Shown: positions 55,316-64,000 of the stretch, in pieces
Layout of the letters: every line of letters starts with the position of its first letter
Position numbering within the stretch: the first letter of the stretch is position 1
Assembly: GCF_910592395.1 (NCBI RefSeq)
Contig: NC_088313.1
Span: forward strand, 11,632,937 to 11,696,936
Reading direction: 5' to 3'
From: Lineus longissimus
Taxonomy: Eukaryota > Nemertea > Pilidiophora > Heteronemertea > Lineidae
DNA length: 64,000 bases
Program-made: the position numbers and the translations under genes
Notes under the pieces: model-generated
What the model saw: only the letters and a program-made list of their open reading frames with translations
The model's database searches: none
What the model was told of the DNA's origin: nothing

Positions 55316-58300
55316 CACCGCAATATATAAACCTCTCGTGTCGGAGACTGCGGAAAACAAGCGAACTGCATTTAAGCAGACGACGCTATTAAGCTGACGA
55401 CTCTGTCACGAATGGATTCTGCTTCAATTAGTCATTTGGTGGAGCTTTGATTGGGAAAAGTGTTCGGGTTAATCCTCTCGAATGGATTTTCGAATTGTAC
55501 TTATCTGACGTAGCCTGGGTGTTTTAGTAGCGCGACATTCATTTTTTTCTATATTAAGTTCAGGATACCAGTACTCGCCAAGGTAGGTTGTTTTGACATT
55601 ATCTGCCATTTTGGTTTTTATGACGCACGTCACTAGCATACATTGTCTTCTTTTTCCAATTTTTATTTTCCTTTTGTTGATTAAGTGTTGGCATTAAGCA
55701 CTATTGTTACATTCCTAATCTGGCCGTTCCTGATGTTTAAGATAACATTTTAACGTGACGATTGCATCTTTGAAAGTTTTAGTTGTCCGGCTAAAATTGC
55801 AGTCCTGTGAAGCGATGTCTGTTCAGCAACCGACATCAATGGTTTCAGTTGGGGTTCGCACGGTGGATAACCGTATCGGTTCGGTACCGAAAGTACGGTT
55901 CAACGAACTGACGAACTTCCGCCTATGCAGTCTCGCAGACGACGTGAGAAATCAGTATATAAAATAAAATATAGAAGATATGAATACATTTTTGCGATGT
56001 AGCGGCCTGGGCTCTTGTTAAATATAATGGACTATCGTTCAGATCATAATACTTTTTTTGTCTTTTATAAGGTTATTTAATTACAATCTTCAACAAGTTT
56101 AGTAGGCTACCATGTAATCGCTGTCTGGTCAACGGTAGGCGTCACATTTCCTTCGAAGCTTTGGAGTCAACCTCTGGGTAGGTGTTCCACGGTATTTCAT
56201 TCGAAATTCTGCCCTTTTCCTATACTTTTTGTGATTTTGACGGATTTCTGCAATGCCCGTACATGTTTTGCGAACCTTCGAGTACGGTTTAGCGACTTCA
56301 CCGAGTACAGTTTAACAAAAGGCAACATGTGCGTCGAAATTCAGTTTCCGACCTTTACTGCAGCATTCCATGGCACGGTTCAGGCATGGTGATCCCAATT
56401 CTTTTCGTCTAAATGAGCATGATGTATGAGATAGTGCTCGACGATACCATGAATTTCCGTCGATGTTTTCTCACAAAAGTTGCAAAGAAACATTGCTCCT
56501 GGAAAATTGTAAAATATTTGGCGAGTTGAAGGCAATTCACGCGCCTCGAAGGCATCAACGATCAACTATTGGCAGTAATAAGGTTACATTTTAGATTGGG
56601 AAATATGACTGAGAGGGCCAAATATCGATTGCGAGTGAAATGCGAGAAACAATTTTTAATCTTTGGACCATACAACCCGTACACTTTCAATGCGTTACAA
56701 TGCTAAAGCAGTGTACAGTAGTATCGCTAAACACCGAACACTTTCATGAAGTCGAGATATTTTGCGCTATATCTCAGCAATGCCAAATGCATATTACATG
56801 CTACTTCGTCATACTTTACTGTTGGCATTGTAGTACACGATAGCTCTGCAAGAATGGCGTCAATTCCAGGGGCTTCACCATGAATGATGTCTTTGAAGTT
56901 AATCAAATTTTCACCTTTCAACTTGAATATTTGCTCCGCTTCTCTAAGTTACATCTACATGGGCATACTGATGTCAACTACAACGACCGATGATGCATGC
57001 ATAATAAGCGGAACCGGATTAAACCACAGGAACTCACCGAAAAAAGGAAAAAATATGGAAAACCTTGAAAGTCATTGCAAAAACGGAAATTCGTTGAACA
57101 GTACATATTGGCCGCTAAACCGATACAGTTATCCACCGCGGTTTGCAACCTCAATCATTCTGCAGTTAACGTTTATCAAATACAAAGAATGTACATGCAT
57201 AGCCCTTTGTCGATGGCACTATCGATTTTCCTCGACCGGAGAGTGTGATATTGCCTGTGGTTTGAGGGCGAGGGCGATAACACGTTTAGAGGACAAAAAA
57301 ATGCACATTGCCATCGACAAAGAAAGGTATATGTTGTTTAATACATGACCGCCGCGAATTTCCGGATGAACTCAGGAATTCAGGAATTTTTAAATTAAAT
57401 TTTACTGCGCCCTTCGTACCCATGTTTCACGTTTTTACAATGGACAACATCAATCTTACTTGACCGTAAGTTTGTTCAATGAGGTGCGAGATTCGCGATG
57501 GAAAAGTAATTACGATTTTAATATTCATAAGGACTTGTTTTCCAAAGGGAATTTGAACCCCCCCCCCCCCGATAAAAGTGTCCTTCGCTAGTGACGGTAT
57601 AGTTCTATAGAGACCTATGAACTATCGCCAAGATTAAAGTGAATACTAGAACCTTTTGTGCCTGGGGCACTCTTTGATAAGACCGTTGGAATTGTTACAT
57701 CTGTGTATCTGTCACCTTGCCCGAAACGCTTGTTATGAAAACAATTCCTGTCGCCCACACTTCATGTTGTAACGTAACTGAACGAAGAGAATATCGCTTT
57801 TAAACATGTTACAAAATTTATCGTTATTTTTTTTTCTTTATTTTCCGATAATTCTCGTATTAGTCAGTTTTTTGGCTTCGAGCAACACGCAACACCTCAT
57901 CTCGTTCAGTTTGCTAAATCAATATGTTTAACATTACATTTCCTTCCCTGACGAACAGAAACGTTATCGTGTACTTGTTCAAGCCTCGATTTGCCAATAC
58001 AGGGTAGCCCAAAGAACAGAGACGACAATTATTTCCATGTTGTCGGTATGACGTCAATTTCTCGGTCGTTGACGTCACGCATGTGAACTCTTCGATTTCC
58101 GCAGTGGTGTTTTACCTTGCATTGCTAGTGTTGTGTTATCATTATCATATCAAATCACAAAACGTAGAAAACCTCAGTTCATTTCTTATTGACAACATAA
58201 CGGTATCGTGTGGGTCCATTTGTTGTCCTGGGATACTTCTATCTTTCAAATTGAAACGATTACAAAGAGTTTTATTATAGCGTGTTTAACTTCGTGTTCG

Positions 58301-58440
58301 TGTTTAAAAGCGGAAGCCTGGTGGCCTCCTCGGATCTGAGATCAGATCCAAAATCAATAGGTCACCTCTCCAACCCCACCCCGTCATGTCACGGAAAATT
58401 CAAGGCAGATCCGGGGCTTGTTCAGCAGTTTCAGTAAGGA
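55316..58440. other. No recognisable gene
   Basis: The longest frame (56884-57348, 154 codons) shows no recognisable motif. Two CRE palindromes (TGACGTCA) lie about 24 bp apart near 58049 and 58073, a possible promoter, but no exon could be tied to them. Confidence 0.4.
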
Positions 58441-58960
58441 ATATGAAATCCAAGATGGCCCTCTGGCGGCCTCCCCGGATATTGGAGCGGACAGAGAATC
58501 ACTACCCATCTACGCAGCCCCCATATCCCAGTCCCACAGTAATATGAAACCAATCCGACCACCCATCGGCGTGTAATCACATTTTTTATGCCTCTGCATA
58601 TATCGCTTCCTAGTTAGTAGCCAATCGAGGAACGATATAAGGTCGAAAGTTGGTCTATGAGATACGTATACTGTCGCCTAGTAGGGATTCATATGAACAA
58701 AGATTGGGATCAACAGCTTCAGTGGTTAGGAAACGCTCACATTTCGTAATCTGACACGAAATTTGACCTCTACTGTGACCTTGAAAAAGGGCCAAGCTCA
58801 AAATTTGTATAATACATATCATGTCCCTCCAGAAGAAGTACCTGCCATAAAAATTGCAGTAATCTGCAACCAATATAAAGCGCTTTGTATTTTTGCACAA
58901 CGCCCCTGGTTATTTTCCTCAGGATGGAATTACCAACTTGGAACAAGGTAAAATCTGCAT
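58441..58960. repeat. Copy of the 302 bp repeat family
   Basis: TTTGACCTCTACTGTGACCTTG at 58762 (half-sites spaced by 5 rather than 3) and AGTACCTGCCATAAAAATTGC match the 16 kb units. GCCCTCTGGCGGCC (58458-58471) is another CTCF-like core. Confidence 0.55.
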
Positions 58961-59790
58961 GTCTTTTTCAGAGCCTTGGTGCTCAGTCATGCGTAGCAGC
59001 ATGAGCATCACAATGTCATCAATGGAAAGCTCACAGCTTCTGATTTACTATGAAGCAATGCCAAAAGTGTTAAAATGCTTGGTCTCCTTACATCAACCCC
59101 TTTTGCCAGGTTTACCTTTTTTCTGGGACACCCTGTACATGTATGGCCACGATGACAGATGATGAAGATGGTGAATGGTGGTAATGCTGACATCGATTTG
59201 TATCCCGAGCCCAAGGCGACATCTCCATGCCTATTCATCAGCTCAATATATTCGATATTTAGATGATTAGGCCTACCATTCAGGCCCACCTTTTAGGCCT
59301 TGCGTATGCGAGGACACCGTCACAAAATGCGTGCCGATATCGAATCCATCGATGGACATTTTGCGATAGGTTAGCAAATGAAGATGACCTCAGAAATACG
59401 CATGAGGAGCTCCCAACACAATGTTTCCGGTTATACCAATATGAAAAGGACATGACTTCTTTATTGTATCAAGTGGCTCACAGCAATCCCCTGTCACTGT
59501 TGTCCAGTTGTTATGAAAAGGGATTACCCATGTATTTCCCACGAACCACTTCCTTCTGATCTGATGAAACTGATCCTGCCTGAGGACATCGTTCATGGGG
59601 GTAATTGTTACAATGACTGCTTACAATTCAAGCATCCTAGTTTTGGGTGAAATCATAAACAATTTTGACATCATAAAACCCCATGTATAGTCGCCGCTTC
59701 GCTTTGCATACGACTTGGCTGGAAGGAGGGAGTCTTTGGAGTGCAAACGGGGGAGAAAACACCTTTTTAAAGAAATAGTTCAGCTCCAAA
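58961..59790. other. No recognisable gene
   Basis: Short frames only. Confidence 0.4.
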
Positions 59791-59799
59791 GAGACATTT

Positions 59800-59910
59800 C
59801 CACTTGACTCGGGGGGGGGGCAATTGTACAGGGTTAATTTTACTGGGGGCGGCAATTTTTTGGGGAGCAATGTCGCGGGCGGCAATTGACGGGGGGGGGG
59901 GGGGGTTCCT
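59800..59910. repeat. GGGGGCGGCAATT repeats and G runs
   Basis: Three or four degenerate GGGGGCGGCAATT units and a 15-base G run (59891-59905). Confidence 0.65.
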
Positions 59911-60714
59911 AGAACCCTTCTGGATATTAGCATCATGAAAGCTTTTTAATGCCAACTACCATGATTGGGAAAGTCCCCAAATCGAACTTCGAGAGGTCGT
60001 GAAAATGATCAGCTTGTCTTGGAAGAGGATCAGTGCAGATGCTGTGCCCACTTTTGGAGCTAGAGATAGCCGTCTGCTCAATTATTGACGACAATGAAGG
60101 TCAAAGGGTAGAACTTGGACAATAAGCTGAAATTGAACAGAGTGACAAAAAAGATGATTTACAGTTTTTCAAACATTGATTGTCAAAAATAAACAAAATT
60201 ATTCTTTGCTTCATCCGATAAAAGGTATCCATATCCCGGTGGAAGGAATGGCAAGATGCCATTGAAAAAATGCATCTGCCTTCCTTCATCTACACAGCAA
60301 CATTTCATCCCTCGTATGCATTCAACGGTTGCAACGCACTACTCATTTCTAAGAGCAGCTTTGATTTTGCGTTTTGGGTGCTGCAGGATTTTAGGCAAAC
60401 ATGGATAGTCCACTATCTAGCGCAATGTTCTGAAGCTTTGACAACAAATGTACAATGTAACATGCTTAAACATTGTTCGCAAACGCCAGGTTACCTCCAG
60501 GACTGACATAACTGAGTATCCCGTAAGGCGCAGGTCATTTAGTAGTTCGGGTCATCAATGTCTATTGCTGGAGTAAAATGGACATCATCGCTATTGTTAG
60601 AGTAAAAATTGACAAATTCGCTGACGATCAGACTGCTGAGGAATCCCCAGCTTCACAGGTGACCTGGCGCCGGAGTTCCGAGCACCAGTCTGCATTTTTG
60701 GTCTACTCGAGCGG

Positions 60715-61035
60715 TTTTAATTTAAGGAATTGATACCGAACTGGAGATATTGGTGCCCAAACCGCGAGGGTGGAGCTAAAATGCATCCAATATTTTAGCT
60801 CTACCCGAGCGGTTTAGGTGAGACGATCAATACCGAAAGTGAGGTATCAATTTCTATTCTCAAACATCTCGAATTAAATATCGAATAATGTGCTTTTAAA
60901 TTCTTTTGAAATGCTTCCACTTTTTGCACCAACCCATGGGGTTATGGTCGCTTCACCCAAACATCTGTGGTGAAAACTAGGCTATATACCATTATGAAAA
61001 TGATATATTATCACTCGGGTGTTTTAGAATATACA
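60715..61035 (-). repeat. Dispersed inverted-arm repeat, copy 2
   Basis: Inverse counterpart of 9815-10180: GATACCGAACTGG, AAACCGCGAGGGTGGAGCTA, ACCGAAAGTGAGGTATCAAT, TTTTGAAATGCTTCCAC and TCACTCGGGTGTTTTAGAA all occur as complements in the first copy, in matching order. Confidence 0.7.
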
Positions 61036-64000
61036 GCCAATGACCTCCCCTCGGTATTAATTCCCCTTGCTATTAATTAGATAACAGAAGAAAAAAAATA
61101 CTAAAGGTTAATACGTACAACTGCACTGATTAATGTTCTACTGAAACATGTTTTGAATTAACAGTATCACAAATCATGACAGTGATATAACAATATTATA
61201 ATTTGTGGTAGACGACGGTTCAGACAATTTACAGTATGTCAAAGAAATCTACCAAAATATACATCGCGAATCGAAAGAAATCAAAGTCGAAGCATTGTTA
61301 GAGAACCAATTAATCTATAATAGTCGGTGTTGAGTTACATCAGGAACCATGCAGCCCCGTAAAAATTGTTATTAGCGCCCGACCTCAAAGGTTTGAGAAC
61401 AACGCGCACTGGAAAATCAAACCCCGCGACACTCCAACAGAAATCATACGAAAGTCATGTGAAATATCTTGAATCTGTTTCAGATGTTCAATAATTTTCT
61501 TTGATAATGACTTCAGCTTTTAACCCCCGCGGCTTTTTACTTCGTCGAATACGATTAATCAGATTGCTTTCGATTTTTGCTTTGATGTGGCCGAGCCTCG
61601 GGCCTCGGGACTTGAGGAAGGTGCGATGAAATTATGGTTGCCTTGGGTGACGCTGGAAATAAATCTAAACCGCACGGCATCAGGTGGAGTTTGAGTCTAA
61701 TATGAGAAGTAAAGGAAAAAATTAGAGCGATAATGGAAACACTGGGTAATAAGATTAAAAGGTAATGACGTAGTTTGTAGTTTGCCGATAGAAACAAAAG
61801 CACGAATGAGTCTACAGACCAGAGCCCTCTATTAAAACGTGTGTACATTAAGTGTACATTGTTGTTCATAAGTTTTGGTAAAAAAAGTACACCTTGGACC
61901 AATCAATCTGCACAAAATTTTATATGAGTCAAGAAGAACCATTTGCCAATAGCATAATAAAGTTTCAAAACACTCCAATACCGATTGCCTGAGAAAAAAT
62001 GATTTCCGTACACCATATCCATCAAAACGTCACTGGCGCATTGATATGGCCCTGTCAAAAGTTCTAAACTGACCAGTGAGACCACATTTTCTTAAATATA
62101 TTATCAAAAAGCATATTTCTGTGATGGCCTGACTCTGTAGATTAAGAATCAACCACAGATTGAGAATCAATTCCACTTTGGTCCATCCCAGCTATGTATT
62201 TACCACAACTTGACATTTGATAAGCTCTATGCGACTCTTCCGGTCGTGGATGAATACATGTCTCTGCCCTACCGGAATGTTCTAATTCTCGTCAAAAAGG
62301 TGGTTCAGCAAAACACCTCTCATTTTCGAAATATTTGGTTAGTACACACCCGATACTCTTATTAATAGGCCATATAACACATAACCTGAGGACAATGCAT
62401 GTTGAAACATGAAATCCGATATATCGATAAAATGAACTTTGAAATAGTTTTTAGTAGTTTTGTCGAAATGTCTACACCCTTTACACAAATACAAGAACCT
62501 TTGGGATTTTTTTCTCCAAAGTATGTGAGGATTATAAACATCATGTGTTTTAGCTCACCTCTGGGGAGCTTGTACGATACCATGGCGTTTGAAATCGCGA
62601 AATCACGAGATGAGTAATCATCATTTTCTGCCCCAAGATGTTCTATACTTCACTGGACCATGACAAATTCAATTACAATTTCCGATGCTGCTGTGAACTT
62701 CCCCATTCAATGACAGTGTGTCCGGGGACAGTACAGAGGCTACATGCATCTATGTCCACAAACACGACTGACTTTCAGGGAAATTAGCGATAATCTCTGA
62801 CAGGGGCTGAAGCAGCTAAACTCCATATTCCTATTCCTCCTCCTGAACCTGATGAGGGGGCGCCCCACTTTGCAAACTATTTTGAAGAGGCCACAGATTG
62901 AGGATCAACTTCTTTCACTTGCATCTTTCCCTTGCATTGCATTCCGCGAGGGGCATGCAATACGAGCTGGTGCAAGACCTTGATAACATACGGTGTTGGG
63001 TGTGACTCAGTGGGGTTATTTTTACTTTATCGTTGCAGATTGGGCGAAAATCGTTTGTAAAGCCACACTCGAGGTGATTTCCAATGTTTTGTCAATCTAT
63101 GCGTTCAACTTTTTCTGATGATGCCAGTGATCTCAGACACTCAATCATGAGAGTAGCTTCACGGCAAGATTGGAATCTCACTGAAATGTCAACAGAAATA
63201 AATCGCGAGAACAGAATTAGTTGGTGACAATTTACCATGAATGAAAAAAAATCCCACATCGAAGTGTATATCAAAATAAGGATAGCTCCCTATTATAGCC
63301 TCGGCCTCATGAATGTTCGTCTTTTCAGGTTTCATATTTGCAAAACATTCTTTGGCGGGTGGTTCTCCCACCAAAGTTGGCATCTCGCGATTTCGCATTC
63401 CGCATCTCGCGGTTTACAACATCCCGCGCTTGCCCTTGCTGCGAGAGTACAATATCAAAAATTGCAGCGTGTTTATACCTGAAATTTTTCTTTTGTTAAA
63501 TCGACAGTCACTCGGTTTATACCATGTCAACGCTGTTGCCACCAGTTCATTAGCACCAAAAGATACAAGTTTTATGCGCGTGACATGGCCTGATAAAGAA
63601 TATAAATTTCGCTGCAGCTTGCAGATTTCACAATTAATGTTTCTGCGTATTGCAAATCCAGGAAAGGTTTAAATGGGGATGGTTGGTGCTGACAACTGCC
63701 GATAAGGGCATTAATCCTAAACAATCGGATTTCGGAGCATCGCTTATTTGGATTGATTTGCACGTTGCGATACTTCTGCATCAAAATGCAATGCCACGGA
63801 CAGCTGGGCGATTTTGTCAGAGAGGTTTTTGTTTATAATTCAACGCTAAGTTTCGCTTCAAGTGCGTAGCGTAAAATTGTCGAACTTCTTACACCCAGTA
63901 ATCAACTGCTCTCCCTACAAGTCAGTGTTAAAGTTATCTAAATCGTCCTCATCCTCGGGCAAGAAAGAAAAGATAGTTCGAATTCGAATACATAGACGTG
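61036..64000. other. No recognisable gene
   Basis: Several frames of 60-120 codons (for example 61555-61902 minus, 63313-63672 plus) lack recognisable motifs or splice context. No element borders identified. Confidence 0.4.

Noticed and set aside
56884-57348. 154-codon frame
   Set aside because: No recognisable motif, splice context or repeat relation; could be chance.
61555-61902. 115-codon minus-strand frame with hydrophobic stretch
   Set aside because: A single membrane-like segment but no family resemblance or promoter; insufficient support.

Overview
This is a transposon-dense window of an animal nuclear genome. There are no operons or ribosome-binding sites, introns are GT-AG, and several classes of metazoan mobile element are layered on each other. 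The 6-8 base palindromes AGGCCT/TAGGCCTA and ACATGTA recur often, and together with the element families (L2/CR1-like LINEs, BEL/Pao, Ginger-like, a tRNA-headed SINE) they suggest a marine invertebrate, most likely a non-vertebrate deuterostome such as an echinoderm or hemichordate. That placement is inference. No species-diagnostic gene was recognised.

Layout. 1-1.6 kb: nothing recognised. 1.66-6.7 kb: a non-LTR retrotransposon reverse transcriptase is split twice by copies of one short Helitron-like element; a third, inverted copy lies just upstream, and one junction carries a 442 bp tandem duplication. 6.7-10.9 kb: a promoter-like patch, LINE C-terminal remnants and a dispersed repeat whose inverted partner lies near 61 kb. 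10.9-14.6 kb: a GAGTG satellite, a nearly complete minus-strand L2/CR1-like LINE ORF and a fragment of a second LINE. 15.7-17.0 kb: a minisatellite and three 302 bp tandem units carrying a nuclear-receptor-type half-site pair. 21.4-29.1 kb: a full-length BEL/Pao LTR retrotransposon with 807 bp LTRs and a gag-pol frame broken by one frameshift and two stop codons. 29.25-33.98 kb: the most interesting object, a multi-exon integrase gene with DD35E catalytic spacing and a GPY module, enclosed by 13 bp terminal inverted repeats and clusters of a palindrome related to TAGTCC-GGACTA. It looks like a Ginger-type cut-and-paste DNA transposon, and its introns carry a CAGGG-ended element and a short insertion with a hammerhead-like core. 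34.2-42.8 kb: GGCGAAAT-type arrays, a Cys/His-rich exon candidate, a small three-exon host-like gene (37475-38244, 71 codons) behind a CRE-containing promoter, a 0.9 kb foldback element and a small inverted-repeat MITE. 43-64 kb: mostly non-coding, with tandem repeats, a nested inverted repeat at 48-50 kb, a LINE 3' fragment at 52.5-53.2 kb, a SINE at 55.1-55.3 kb and further repeat copies.

Functionally the window is a record of nested insertions, not of cooperating genes. Only the 37.5 kb gene and perhaps the exons near 36.0 and 45.5 kb look like host coding sequence. All coordinates and motifs were read by eye; no alignments or database searches were run.
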